DNA of 64,000 nucleotides, taken from positions 47,569 to 111,568 of the forward strand of contig CANMSB010000014.1 in NCBI GenBank assembly GCA_947500445.1. The letters are read 5' to 3'. Position 1 is the first letter of the stretch; every line of letters starts with the position of its first letter. Source of the DNA: an uncultured Flavobacteriaceae bacterium (GTDB lineage: Bacteria > Bacteroidota > Bacteroidia > Flavobacteriales > Flavobacteriaceae). Of the stretch, positions 22,473 through 31,803 are shown piece by piece. Below the pieces are notes generated by a model. That model saw only the letters and a program-made list of their open reading frames with translations. It did no database searches and was not told where the DNA came from. A program made the position numbers and the translations under genes.

Positions 22473-23189
22473 TTGGTACGAATAAACAAATATTTAAGCG
22501 AGGTAGGCTATTGCTCAAGAAGGGCGGCCGATAAGCTCATCGAGCAAGGCAGGGTAACCATCAATGGGAGCGTTCCGGAAATGGGAACAAAAATTTCCCC
22601 GACGGATACCGTGCGGGTCGACGGTGAAATCGTAGGTGCCGCAAAATCAAAACCGGTATACATCGCCTTTAACAAACCCATAGGAATCGTTTGTACCACC
22701 GATACCGGTGTGGAAAAGGACAACATTATCGATTATATCAACTACCCTTCGCGTATTTTCCCCATCGGCAGATTGGACAAACCCAGTGAAGGCCTCATTT
22801 TTTTGACGAACGATGGCGATATCGTAAACAAGATACTACGGGCACGCAACCATCACGAAAAAGAATACGTCGTTACCGTGAACAAACCCATTACCCCCAT
22901 GTTTTTAAAAAACATGCGCAACGGGGTTCCCATACTGGATACGGTAACCCGTAAATGCGAGGTAGAGCAGCTAGATCGCCATACCTTCAAAATCATACTT
23001 ACCCAAGGATTGAACCGACAGATACGGCGCATGTGCGAGTATTTGGAGTATAAGGTCACCCGTTTAAAAAGGGTGCGCATCATGAATGTACGTTTAGATG
23101 TTCCTGTGGGCAAATGGCGCGATCTCACCGACCAGGAACTAAAGGAGATTCATAGCCTAGTGGCCGATTCTTCAAAAACCCATGAATGA
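22473..23189 (+). CDS. rluF: 23S rRNA pseudouridine synthase, RluF-like
   Basis: A 238-residue enzyme with an N-terminal S4 RNA-binding domain (RINKYLSEVGYCSRRAADKLIEQG) and a pseudouridine synthase domain. The catalytic aspartate lies in GRLDKPSEGLIFLTNDGD, and LNRQIRRMCEYLEY is the C-terminal motif. RluF modifies U2604 of 23S rRNA in E. coli. The start codon is TTG; no ATG lies upstream in frame. It follows the hydrolase by 34 bp on the same strand. Confidence 0.9.
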   Translation: MVRINKYLSEVGYCSRRAADKLIEQGRVTINGSVPEMGTKISPTDTVRVDGEIVGAAKSKPVYIAFNKPIGIVCTTDTGVEKDNIIDYINYPSRIFPIGRLDKPSEGLIFLTNDGDIVNKILRARNHHEKEYVVTVNKPITPMFLKNMRNGVPILDTVTRKCEVEQLDRHTFKIILTQGLNRQIRRMCEYLEYKVTRLKRVRIMNVRLDVPVGKWRDLTDQELKEIHSLVADSSKTHE

Positions 23190-23370
23190 CCCCGGTATTT
23201 TGATTTATCGATGATCAAACGGCAGTACGGTTGCCCAATGATTTTGCAAGCCATTGCGTTTCTGCCTCGTGCGCACAAAAGCGTTCCAAAGGGCCATAAA
23301 TAAAGTATCTCCCTATCAAAAGAGACAGCTTGGGGCCATCATAACGATATCTTTGCGATAAAACGGTTTT

Positions 23371-24477
23371 ATGGATTTTATCATCCTTTTGTTTCTTTGT
23401 TTTGTTTTTTTAGGAGGCGTACTGTCCTTACTTTTTTTGTTGAAGAAAAAAGGAGATCGCATGGCCAATGCCTTGCTTGCCCTCTACACGTTTTTGTTTT
23501 CCACCGAACTACTTAATAATGCCCTACGCTGGTCGGGCGCCATAAAGACGGAAACCTTTGTTCACTTTAATCTGGTCAATTTTCCCTTGTGGACGATCTA
23601 TGGGCCTTTATTATACATTTATGTGCGGAGGGTAGTCACCTTAAAGGGGTTTCATTGGAAGGACCTCTTTTTTTTGGCGCCAGCATTTCTTATTGTAGGC
23701 ACGCTACTCCCTTTTTATGAAATGAATGCGGCCCAAAAACTGCCCATCGTTCTTGAGGGAAAGGAGTTTCAGTTTGTTCCATGGCCATGGTATGGCATAT
23801 GGCTGGTGGTCGCCTTGCTCTTCTTTTATGCTTTCTTTACCTATTTTCGGTTTTGGCAGAACAAAAAGGTCGGTTATCGGGAAAACCAATGGATGAAATG
23901 GTTCGTAGGGTCGTACTTCGGATTTGCCTTCATGTTCGGATTGTACATTTTCCTGGTTTGGTTTGGACTGCTCGACCCCAAATACGATTACTTTGTTGAT
24001 GTCGTAATCGTATTTTTTATTGCACAATTGGCCTTTTTCGGCTTTGTACAACCGGAGGTGTTCGAGGGCAAGGCCATAGAAAAAATACTCCCGTTCGTCA
24101 AATATCGGAAAACCGGTCTGTCGGATGCCCTCTCCCTGGAAATGAAAAAAAAGCTGCTGCGGGTCATGGAAACGGAAAAACCCTATTTCAACAACGAATT
24201 GCGGCTCGACGACTTGTCGCGTTTGATGAACCTATCGCGCAACCACACCTCTCAGATCATCAATGAACATTTCAACCTCTCTTTTTTCGACTTCATCAAC
24301 AAGTATAGGGTTATGGAAGCCAAAAATTTGCTGATGAAAAACGATGAAAACAAATTGAACATGACCCAGATCGCCTATGATGTCGGTTTCAACAACAGGG
24401 CCTCCTTCTACAAGGCTTTTAAAAAGTTTACCGAAGTAAACCCTACGGCCTATAGGGAACGGGCGAACGCCTCCTAA
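23371..24477 (+). CDS. Membrane-anchored AraC-family transcription regulator
   Basis: A 368-residue protein with about seven hydrophobic N-terminal segments (to about residue 235) and a C-terminal AraC double helix-turn-helix (LRLDDLSRLMNLSRNHTSQIINEHFNLSFFDFINKYRV, then MTQIAYDVGFNNRASFYKAFKKF). This layout is common in Bacteroidota and suggests a membrane sensor that binds DNA directly. The TAA stop (24475-24477) overlaps a solitary copy of the MITE-like terminal repeat. The next gene, a lipoprotein, may be its target. Confidence 0.88.
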   Translation: MDFIILLFLCFVFLGGVLSLLFLLKKKGDRMANALLALYTFLFSTELLNNALRWSGAIKTETFVHFNLVNFPLWTIYGPLLYIYVRRVVTLKGFHWKDLFFLAPAFLIVGTLLPFYEMNAAQKLPIVLEGKEFQFVPWPWYGIWLVVALLFFYAFFTYFRFWQNKKVGYRENQWMKWFVGSYFGFAFMFGLYIFLVWFGLLDPKYDYFVDVVIVFFIAQLAFFGFVQPEVFEGKAIEKILPFVKYRKTGLSDALSLEMKKKLLRVMETEKPYFNNELRLDDLSRLMNLSRNHTSQIINEHFNLSFFDFINKYRVMEAKNLLMKNDENKLNMTQIAYDVGFNNRASFYKAFKKFTEVNPTAYRERANAS

Positions 24478-24500
24478 TACCATTTCTGGTTTTAAATTAC
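24477..24500 (+). repeat. Solitary terminal repeat of the MITE-like family
   Basis: Twenty-three of 24 bases match the terminal inverted repeat of the full element at 51344. No partner end is nearby, so this is a remnant. It overlaps the last base of the AraC stop codon. Confidence 0.65.
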
Positions 24501-24581
24501 CTGCAGTGGCTGTAAAGGTTTACAAGGAGATACAGCTATACGGGTCATGGCGCTTACATTTACTTTAAATGATAGGCCGAC

Positions 24582-25124
24582 ATGAAAATTGCTCTTTCGC
24601 TAGTGTTATATGTTTTTTTGATTATCCTGTTCTTACTGGGATGCAACAGCAACGCGCCCAACGCAGCAGCGTCTTTTCCGCTATTGGGAACTTGGGAAGT
24701 AAAAAGCATTGCATGGATCTCAAAAGATACAGTGCACACCATTGCCAAGGCGCAACCGGGTATGTTTCTTTTTACCCCTACCGGATATAGTTTGATGTGG
24801 ACCCCAACACCAGGGCCGCGTACACCCTTTCGTAAATTGGCCGAACCCGATAGCCTGGAAATCAGATCGGGCTTCGCATCGATTGTATTCAATGCGGGCA
24901 GTTACCGATATACCGATAGTACCTTGGTTACAACCGCAAAAATTGCGAAAGTACCCGGTTTCGAAAAAGGGACACAATTTTACGATTACCGTATGCTTGG
25001 GGAAAAACTACAACTTACCATGTATGATGAAACGTATCCCGATGGTACAAAACCAGACTGGTCCGGAACTTGGAAGACCCGGTTTATCTTAGAAAAGGTA
25101 GTGCCAAGAACCCCTTTAAATTGA
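24582..25124 (+). CDS. Lipocalin-like lipoprotein
   Basis: A 180-residue lipoprotein: leader YVFLIILFLLGC gives an acylated Cys near residue 21. The body begins LLGTWEVKSI and alternates short strands to the end, ending in DWSGTWKTRFILEK, which fits a small lipocalin-type beta-barrel. Function unknown. It stands downstream of the AraC regulator on the same strand, about 100 bp away. Confidence 0.72.
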   Translation: MKIALSLVLYVFLIILFLLGCNSNAPNAAASFPLLGTWEVKSIAWISKDTVHTIAKAQPGMFLFTPTGYSLMWTPTPGPRTPFRKLAEPDSLEIRSGFASIVFNAGSYRYTDSTLVTTAKIAKVPGFEKGTQFYDYRMLGEKLQLTMYDETYPDGTKPDWSGTWKTRFILEKVVPRTPLN

Positions 25125-25246
25125 AACAAAACACTGCAAATCAATCAAATACACCAAAAAAATAAGAAACTTTAACAGTAGAGCATAGTACGGAACCATT
25201 AAATTTTCAGTAACTTTAAATAGCATTAGCTTTAAACGACAATGAT

Positions 25247-26575
25247 ATGAAACAGCCAACATTATTTTTTAAAAAATCCTTCTTTATGGTCTTGATGACC
25301 ATTGCCATGATGGGGGTCCACCAAACGGGGAGCGCCCTTTACTTTCAGGATGACACGGTAAAAAGCGAATTCAAACAATACAAAGGAGAGGTTATGGACA
25401 AGGATTCCAAAAAACCTTTGGTGTTCGCAACACTTTCCTTGGAGGACACCAACATCAGCACTGTAAGCAATACCGAAGGGGAATTTTTATTAAAAGTCCC
25501 AAAGGATATAGAAGAGGCACGGGTCATCATCTCATTTTTGGGATACAAGACCGTTACCTTCCCATTGAGCGAGATGACCCAGGGAAATAATAAAATTTCC
25601 ATGGAAGTATCGGTTGTGGAACTGTCGGAAGTAAACCTCAGTATCCCTAAGGATGCTAGGTCCCTAGTACAGGAGACCCTCCGCAAAAAAGGCGAGAATT
25701 ATTTTGACGACCCTACTTTGATGACCGCATTTTACAGGGAAACCATCAAGAAACGCAGAAAGAACGTATCCCTTTCCGAAGCGGTAGTGAATATTTACAA
25801 GACTCCCTACAGTTCTACCCGTAAAGATGCCGTTAAGCTGTTCAAGGCACGAAAAAGCACGGACTACTCCAAGCTTGATACCGTTGCATTAAAGTTACAG
25901 GGCGGACCTTTTAATGCCCTTTTTGTAGATATCATGAAATATCCGGAGTATATTTTTACCAAAGAGACCATGGTGCATTACAACTTCACCTTTGATCGCT
26001 CCACTAGGGTAAACGACAAACTCCTTTATGTAGTAGACTTCAAACAAAAAAGTGCGGTCGGTGAACCGCTCTATCAAGGAAAGCTATATATCGACGCCGA
26101 AAATAAAATCCTGACCAGCGCGATATACAATATGAACATTACCGACAAGGAAAAAGCGGCCAAGTTATTTGTCCGTAAAAAACCCGCCAAAGCTTCGGTA
26201 TGGCCTACAGAAGTGGCCTACCGTGTCGATTATCGGGAAAAAGATGGAAAATGGTATTACGGCTACAGCAACGTACTGCTCGAATTCAAGATCGACTGGG
26301 ATAAAAAATTATTCAATTCGGTGTACAGCATGACCTGTGAGATGGCCGTGACCGATTGGGAAAAGAACAATGCCGGAAGCACTCCAAAAATGAAGGACCG
26401 CATGAAGTCATCCATCATTTTGAACGATGAGGCCATAGGGTTCGCCGATCCCGATTTTTGGGGAGAATACAATATCATTGAGCCCGAGAAATCCATAGAA
26501 TCGGCCATAAAGAAAATACGTCGACAGTTAAAACGATCAAAAAGTCAGGGCGGCACCTCTGCGCCAGCGCCATGA
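25247..26575 (+). CDS. Exported protein with carboxypeptidase-D regulatory-like domain
   Basis: A 442-residue exported protein. A signal peptide (residues 1-30) precedes a CarboxypepD_reg-like beta-sandwich (GEVMDKDSKKPLVFATLSLEDTN, GEFLLKVPKD, ISFLGYKT), as at the N-terminus of many TonB-dependent receptors. The long C-terminal part (VYKTPYSS, DNKVLYVVDFKQKS, YQGKLYIDAENK) resembles a conserved Flavobacteriaceae outer-membrane-associated family of unknown role. A low-complexity SQGGTSAPAP tail ends the protein. Confidence 0.75.
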   Translation: MKQPTLFFKKSFFMVLMTIAMMGVHQTGSALYFQDDTVKSEFKQYKGEVMDKDSKKPLVFATLSLEDTNISTVSNTEGEFLLKVPKDIEEARVIISFLGYKTVTFPLSEMTQGNNKISMEVSVVELSEVNLSIPKDARSLVQETLRKKGENYFDDPTLMTAFYRETIKKRRKNVSLSEAVVNIYKTPYSSTRKDAVKLFKARKSTDYSKLDTVALKLQGGPFNALFVDIMKYPEYIFTKETMVHYNFTFDRSTRVNDKLLYVVDFKQKSAVGEPLYQGKLYIDAENKILTSAIYNMNITDKEKAAKLFVRKKPAKASVWPTEVAYRVDYREKDGKWYYGYSNVLLEFKIDWDKKLFNSVYSMTCEMAVTDWEKNNAGSTPKMKDRMKSSIILNDEAIGFADPDFWGEYNIIEPEKSIESAIKKIRRQLKRSKSQGGTSAPAP

Positions 26576-26599
26576 TGGTATTTTTTTATTGAAAAAGGA

Positions 26600-26636
26600 A
26601 GCCGCTACCGAATCCATTTCGGGGCGGTTTTTTTTT
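26600..26636 (+). terminator. Terminator after the CarboxypepD_reg protein
   Basis: CCGC-TA-CCGAA pairs with TTCGG-G-GCGG around a short loop and is followed by a nine-T run. Confidence 0.7.
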
Positions 26637-26723
26637 GTCCGCCACCGGCCCCTATTCGCTCTTTAACGAAAAGGGCTGAAACACCATATAAAAAAAGGAC
26701 GTTGACCAGGAAAAATCCCTACT

Positions 26724-26880
26724 ACCATTTTTGCTTTAAAGTAACCCAAATAAAAAGCAGTCATTTTTTGCTTGGACGAAAAAGAAAAGTCTAGCATAGC
26801 AGTAGCTACGGTTATTTTTTACTTTGAGGTATAAACGGAAAAGGGCAATTTTTAATGGGTAATTTTAAGGTGGAAATGGT
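26724..26880. mobile_element. MITE-like element, copy A (157 bp)
   Basis: A non-coding element between two genes with imperfect terminal inverted repeats (ACCATTTTTGCTTTAAAGTA and its partner ending GGAAATGGT). By hand count, about 123 of 157 positions match copy B at 51344 without gaps. The conserved core includes AGCATAGC-n-GTAGCTA and CAATTTTTAATGGGTAAT. It carries no open frame. The rest of the 480-bp gap (26576-27055) shows nothing else besides the terminator. Confidence 0.8.
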
Positions 26881-27055
26881 ATACCGGGGAGACCCCAGTT
26901 TTCAGGGAAAACGGTTTCACGGAAACCTTCGTAAAAAACAGGGTCAGAACCGTTTATCTTTGCAAGACCGACCAATTTAGGACGTTACCAAATAAAATAA
27001 AAAAAAAGCCGTTTAAATTTTAACACTTTATGTACTACCACTTAAAAAGCCATAT

Positions 27056-28228
27056 ATGAAAAACGTATTACCCAGGTTTCAAAGGCCTTTACAAGGAATT
27101 GCAGAACCAAAAACCGATGTATCCTATTGGGATAAGGCCATGGATGCTTACGACGCGAAAAGCTATCGCCAATCGCTCATAGAAACCATCAATTACATCA
27201 ATCCCGCAATTCTTGCCAACAAAAATACTGCCGAAGACCTCAACTTGGTACACAATCAGGGTTCTGCCGAAATTCAGGTAAGCATCGATCAGAATACCTT
27301 TTCGGTAAAGGCACCGTTTTTACGAATTGCCGAAGGAACCAATAAGGTAGCCCTGTTCAGAAAGGTGGCCGAAGTAAACTTCGCCCCGCTGACCTTGGCA
27401 CAGATACACCTTAGCGGTAAAGAACTATGGTTCGAATTTTCCATGCCCATTACCCTTTGCCAACCGTATAAGGTATATGACGTACTTCGGGAGATTTCGG
27501 TATTTGCGGATGACTATGATGATGAATTCGTAGAAAAGTACAAGGCCGATTTCTATAAGGAGTCCAATACCCAACCGCTTACTGGCGAAGAGGCGGAAAC
27601 GGCATGGCAACAGATCTCCGATATTTTGGAGGACTACAAGAACTATAGCGCCTTTTTTAAGGAGAAAAGATGGAACGACTTTCAATGGGACATTACGGTA
27701 ATCTCCATTTTAAAAATAGTGAACATGCCGTATACCCATGGTGCTCTTCGGACGAAGCTACAAGAATATGTGACCAATATGTTCGATGGAAAGATCGATT
27801 TTCAGTACCGTATCGACAAGGGTACCAATTTTATGCAGGAGCTCCTTCAAAAATCCAAGGAAGACTATCTGAAAGATCTTTATCATGCAGATGCCTTTAT
27901 CTCCTTAAAATGGAGAAGTTCGGTGCAAATACTTCAAGATGAAGTAAAACGTTTTGAAAACACGGTAAACTCCTATGTGAAAAATCAGGACAATTTTGCA
28001 CTCTGCTACTACCTTCAGTTTAACTTTTTGTACATGCTTTATAATTTTAATGTTGAGGAACATCAGAAAAATGCCATTTATGATGTACTGGAAAGTGTTG
28101 CGGGACTAGAACCCAACATTGCCGCCCCAAAGCTATTGAAAACCTATTATGCGTTTTTAGATGGTAAAACACATACTGCGGCCGGCAAAACCAAAGGAAA
28201 AGGATTTTTCGCCAAACTTTTCGGATAA
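27056..28228 (+). CDS. YbjN-like protein of unknown function, partner of the protease
   Basis: A 390-residue cytoplasmic-looking protein with no signal peptide. Residues about 65-160 (GSAEIQVSIDQNTFSVKAPF, LFRKVAEVNFAPLTLAQIHL, GKELWFEFSMPI) follow the pattern of the YbjN/type III secretion chaperone-like fold. The remainder is helical with acidic and aromatic residues and ends in a Gly/Lys-rich tail (GKTKGKGFFAKLFG). It is 23 bp upstream of the zinc-ribbon protease on the same strand. I do not recognise a named family; the YbjN relation is by pattern only. Confidence 0.65.
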   Translation: MKNVLPRFQRPLQGIAEPKTDVSYWDKAMDAYDAKSYRQSLIETINYINPAILANKNTAEDLNLVHNQGSAEIQVSIDQNTFSVKAPFLRIAEGTNKVALFRKVAEVNFAPLTLAQIHLSGKELWFEFSMPITLCQPYKVYDVLREISVFADDYDDEFVEKYKADFYKESNTQPLTGEEAETAWQQISDILEDYKNYSAFFKEKRWNDFQWDITVISILKIVNMPYTHGALRTKLQEYVTNMFDGKIDFQYRIDKGTNFMQELLQKSKEDYLKDLYHADAFISLKWRSSVQILQDEVKRFENTVNSYVKNQDNFALCYYLQFNFLYMLYNFNVEEHQKNAIYDVLESVAGLEPNIAAPKLLKTYYAFLDGKTHTAAGKTKGKGFFAKLFG

Positions 28229-28251
28229 CCAATCTCAATAAAGAAATTACA

Positions 28252-29322
28252 ATGGAAAATATAAAAAAATCAGTTTATAAGATTATCACGGCCTCTGGAA
28301 CGGGAAGTGGTTTTACCATTAGCGGTAAAAATTACATCATTACCAATTATCATGTGGTTGCCGGAGAAAAAACGGTAGCTGTAGAAGATTATAAAAAGGA
28401 CCGGTCGGTCGCCAATGTGGTAATGGTCAACCCTGAGGTAGACTTGGCCTTTTTACATGTGGATGGTTTTGAAAATACGGAGACCGGTATTACCTTGGAA
28501 AGCGATGTGGTAATCATGAACACCAACAAGACCTATATCCATGGTTTTCCGTTCGGAATGCCCTACACCATTACGGAAGGAATTATATCATCTACCAACC
28601 AGCCTATGGGATCTCGGCATTACATTCAAACGGATGCCGCGGTAAACCCTGGAAATTCCGGTGGTCCCATGCTTAACGAAGCGGGCAACCTGATTGCGGT
28701 AACCACATCGAAATTTACCAATGCCGATAATGTCGGTTTTGGTATCAAACATTCCGACCTGGTTAAAGAACTGGAAGATTTTACCTATGTCGACAACGCC
28801 TACCGTGTAAAATGTAATTCCTGTGATAACTATATGGAAGAGCAGGGCGAGTTTTGCAACAATTGTGGGAACAATATGGATATTTCCATATGGGAAGAAT
28901 TTGAAAAAAGCCACTTCGCAAACTTTGTTGAAGAAGCCTTGACGGAACTGGGCATGAATCCCGTTATCGGAAGGGCAGGAAAGGACTTTTGGGAATTTCA
29001 CCAAGGCAGTGCCCTAATTCGGATTTTTGTCTTCAAACGGGATTATTTGGTTGCGACCTCCCCGTTGAACAAACTCCCGAAAAGCAATCTGTCGGAATTG
29101 TTGGAATACCTGTTGGGCAACAATGTAAGCCCTTACACTTTGGGTATTCATGAAAATAAGATCTTTCTATCGTACCGTACCCACTTGTCCGATATTTTTA
29201 CGGACCATTCCGGTACCATCAAAGAAAACATCAAGAACTTGGCCCTGAAGGCGGACGACCTCGATAACTTCTTTATCGACACTTACGGTTGTGAGCTTTC
29301 CATGGAAGCTAAAGATGTATAA
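28252..29322 (+). CDS. Trypsin-like serine protease with zinc ribbon and YbjN-like C-terminus
   Basis: A 356-residue protein with no signal peptide. Residues 1-175 are a chymotrypsin-like protease with triad H34 (TNYHVVAG), D64 (NPEVDLAFL) and S136 (NPGNSGGPML). A zinc ribbon follows with C188, C191, C202 and C205 (CNSC-x10-CNNC). Residues about 215-340 look like a YbjN-type domain (LIRIFVFKRDYLVATSPLNKLPKSNLSELLEYLLGNN). DegP-type proteases are normally periplasmic with PDZ domains; this one seems to be cytoplasmic and uses other modules. It is probably an operon with the upstream gene. Confidence 0.8.
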   Translation: MENIKKSVYKIITASGTGSGFTISGKNYIITNYHVVAGEKTVAVEDYKKDRSVANVVMVNPEVDLAFLHVDGFENTETGITLESDVVIMNTNKTYIHGFPFGMPYTITEGIISSTNQPMGSRHYIQTDAAVNPGNSGGPMLNEAGNLIAVTTSKFTNADNVGFGIKHSDLVKELEDFTYVDNAYRVKCNSCDNYMEEQGEFCNNCGNNMDISIWEEFEKSHFANFVEEALTELGMNPVIGRAGKDFWEFHQGSALIRIFVFKRDYLVATSPLNKLPKSNLSELLEYLLGNNVSPYTLGIHENKIFLSYRTHLSDIFTDHSGTIKENIKNLALKADDLDNFFIDTYGCELSMEAKDV

Positions 29323-29356
29323 TATTTTTAGGCCGGTACGCTGGTATCATGAAAAG

Positions 29357-29384
29357 AAAAAGCCCCTTGTAGGGGCTTTTTTTA
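29357..29384. terminator. Bidirectional terminator between the protease and recQ
   Basis: AAAAAGCCCC pairs with GGGGCTTTTT around TTGTA. It serves convergent genes on both strands. Confidence 0.85.
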
Positions 29385-29403
29385 TACCATGTATCGGTGT
29401 ATT

Positions 29404-31617
29404 TTAATTGGCTACTTCGCTAATGAATTTAAGCCGATACAACCGAAGCTCTTCGTCCTCATAGTCGCCATCAAATTCTGCGGAGGCCAGTTCAATATCA
29501 TCCGTTTCCGCTTCCAAAAAATAATCGTGCATTTCTTCTTGCTGGTCTTCATCAAAAAGTTCGTCGATCCAATAGCCCAAATTGAGTTTGGTACCGCTGA
29601 ACACGATCTGCTCCATTTCCTTGATCAGTTCGTTCAATTCCAAACCTTTTGAAGAAGCAATATCGTCCAACGGAAGTTTTCGATCCACATTCTGGATGAT
29701 ATATAGTTTAAGGGCCGAGTTGGCCCCGGTCGATTTGACCACAAGATCTTCCGGCCTGGTAATATCGTTTTCGGTGACGTATTTGGAAATAAAATCTACA
29801 AAGGGCTTCCCATATTTTTTTGCCTTGCCCTCTCCCACTCCATAAATCTGTTGCAGTTCGGCAAGGGTTATGGGATATTTGAGTGCCATATCCTGCAAAG
29901 AAGGGTCCTGAAAAACCACGAACGGAGGAACCTCTAACCGATCGGCCTGGGACTTCCGTAAACTTTTCAATTGCTTGAGTAGTTTTTCGTCGCATACGCC
30001 TCCGGACTTGGCGGCGCTTACAATAGCATCGTTCTGTTGATCGCTATACGAGTGGTCCTTGGTCATCATAAAAGAACCTGGCGCCTGTAAATAATCGTTC
30101 CCGGCGGCGGTAACGTGCAATACGCCATACTGTTCGATCTCTTTGTGCAACAGCCCTGCGACCAGTATTTGTCGAATAAGCGCCATCCAATATCCTTCAT
30201 CCTTATCGGAACCGATACCAAAAACTTCTTTTTCGTTGGTCTTGTGGGAGGTCATCATGGCATTCACCTGGCCCATCAAGGTTTTTACGATTTCCCGTGA
30301 CTTGAACTTTTCGCTGGTAGCCCGAACCGTGTTGATCAGCTTGATCACATTGTCCTTGGCCTCTTCCTTTATTTTCGGATTGCGGACGTTATCGTCCATA
30401 TCGGCACCTGCACCGTTTACATCGTCAAAGGATTCCCCAAAATAATGCAATATAAATTTCCGTCGGGACATGGAAGTTTCGGCGTATGCCACTACTTCCT
30501 GCAGAAGTGCATTTCCAATTTCCTGCTCGGCCACCGGTTTGCCCGACATGAATTTTTCCAGTTTTTCGATGTCCTTGTACGCGTAAAAGGCCAGACAGTG
30601 CCCTTCTCCGCCATCGCGGCCCGCACGCCCCGTTTCTTGATAATAACTTTCGATACTTTTTGGGATATCGTGATGGATTACAAAACGTACATCGGGCTTA
30701 TCGATGCCCATCCCAAATGCAATGGTCGCTACCACAACGTCCACATCCTGCATTAAAAACATATCTTGGTACTTTGATCGTGTTTTGGCATCGAAACCTG
30801 CGTGATAGGGAACGGCACTTACCCCGTTCACCTGAAGTACCTGTGCCAACTCCTCCACCCGTTTGCGGCTCAAACAATACACGATGCCCGACTTTCCCGA
30901 ATTTTTCTTTACAAAACGAATGATATCGGCATCCACATTTACCGTTTTTGGGCGTACTTCATAAAAAAGGTTCGGCCTATTGAACGATTCCTTGAAAACC
31001 GTAGCGCCACCAATGGCCAAATTTTTCATGATATCTTCCTGCACCTTTGGCGTTGCCGTTGCCGTGAGCGCGATTATCGGAATATCGTCCCCAAGGCGGT
31101 TGACAATGGCCCTTAGATTGCGGTACTCCGGACGAAAATCGTGGCCCCATTCCGAAATACAGTGCGCCTCGTCCACGGCCAAAAAAGACAGCGGTACCGA
31201 CTGTAAAAATTCTACATATTCCGGTTTGGTCAACGACTCCGGTGCTACATATAATAATTTGGTAATACCCGAAACGATATCCTCCTTTACCGTTTTGATC
31301 TCTGCCTTTGTCAACGAAGAGTTCAATACATGGGCAATGCCATTTTCCGAGGAGATGCCGCGGATGGCATCGACCTGATTTTTCATCAAGGCGATCAATG
31401 GGGAAACTACAATTGCCGTACCCCCTTGCATCAACGCCGGAAGTTGATAGCATAACGATTTGCCACCGCCGGTGGGCATGATGACAAAGGTATTTTTACG
31501 ATCTAAAATATTTTGAACGACATCCTGCTGGAGGCCTTTGAAAGTAGAAAAGCCAAAATATTGTTTTAAAGGTGCATGTAAATCAGTTGCTTTCACAGCC
31601 AGTTTAGTATTTTCCAT
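29404..31617 (-). CDS. recQ: ATP-dependent DNA helicase RecQ
   Basis: A 737-residue 3'-5' DNA helicase used in recombinational repair. Walker A is [14 protein letters not shown], the DEAH box is [18 protein letters not shown], and motif VI is [10 protein letters not shown]. It continues through the RQC region and an HRDC domain ([37 protein letters not shown]), with an extra acidic C-terminal part. Length is usual for flavobacterial RecQ. It is divergent from kdsD. Confidence 0.94.
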   Translation of the reverse strand: MENTKLAVKATDLHAPLKQYFGFSTFKGLQQDVVQNILDRKNTFVIMPTGGGKSLCYQLPALMQGGTAIVVSPLIALMKNQVDAIRGISSENGIAHVLNSSLTKAEIKTVKEDIVSGITKLLYVAPESLTKPEYVEFLQSVPLSFLAVDEAHCISEWGHDFRPEYRNLRAIVNRLGDDIPIIALTATATPKVQEDIMKNLAIGGATVFKESFNRPNLFYEVRPKTVNVDADIIRFVKKNSGKSGIVYCLSRKRVEELAQVLQVNGVSAVPYHAGFDAKTRSKYQDMFLMQDVDVVVATIAFGMGIDKPDVRFVIHHDIPKSIESYYQETGRAGRDGGEGHCLAFYAYKDIEKLEKFMSGKPVAEQEIGNALLQEVVAYAETSMSRRKFILHYFGESFDDVNGAGADMDDNVRNPKIKEEAKDNVIKLINTVRATSEKFKSREIVKTLMGQVNAMMTSHKTNEKEVFGIGSDKDEGYWMALIRQILVAGLLHKEIEQYGVLHVTAAGNDYLQAPGSFMMTKDHSYSDQQNDAIVSAAKSGGVCDEKLLKQLKSLRKSQADRLEVPPFVVFQDPSLQDMALKYPITLAELQQIYGVGEGKAKKYGKPFVDFISKYVTENDITRPEDLVVKSTGANSALKLYIIQNVDRKLPLDDIASSKGLELNELIKEMEQIVFSGTKLNLGYWIDELFDEDQQEEMHDYFLEAETDDIELASAEFDGDYEDEELRLYRLKFISEVAN

Positions 31618-31741
31618 GAGGGCACTACATAAGTCATGTATAAAATCAATTCCATAAGGTACTAATTTTTGAACTTTTAACGATAGAAATCAGTTCAAAT
31701 CAAATTATATCGATTTAAAACGACAGTATGTCAAGATTGTG

Positions 31742-31749
31742 TAATTTTG
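31742..31749 (+). promoter_or_regulatory. -7 box TAATTTTG upstream of kdsD-tatC
   Basis: An exact TAnnTTTG match 55 bases before the kdsD start. No clear -33 TTG at the usual distance. Confidence 0.4.
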
Positions 31750-31803
31750 TACTCCTAAATATAAGATAATCTTTTATACCGCCACCATAACTTTTTTATT
31801 CCC

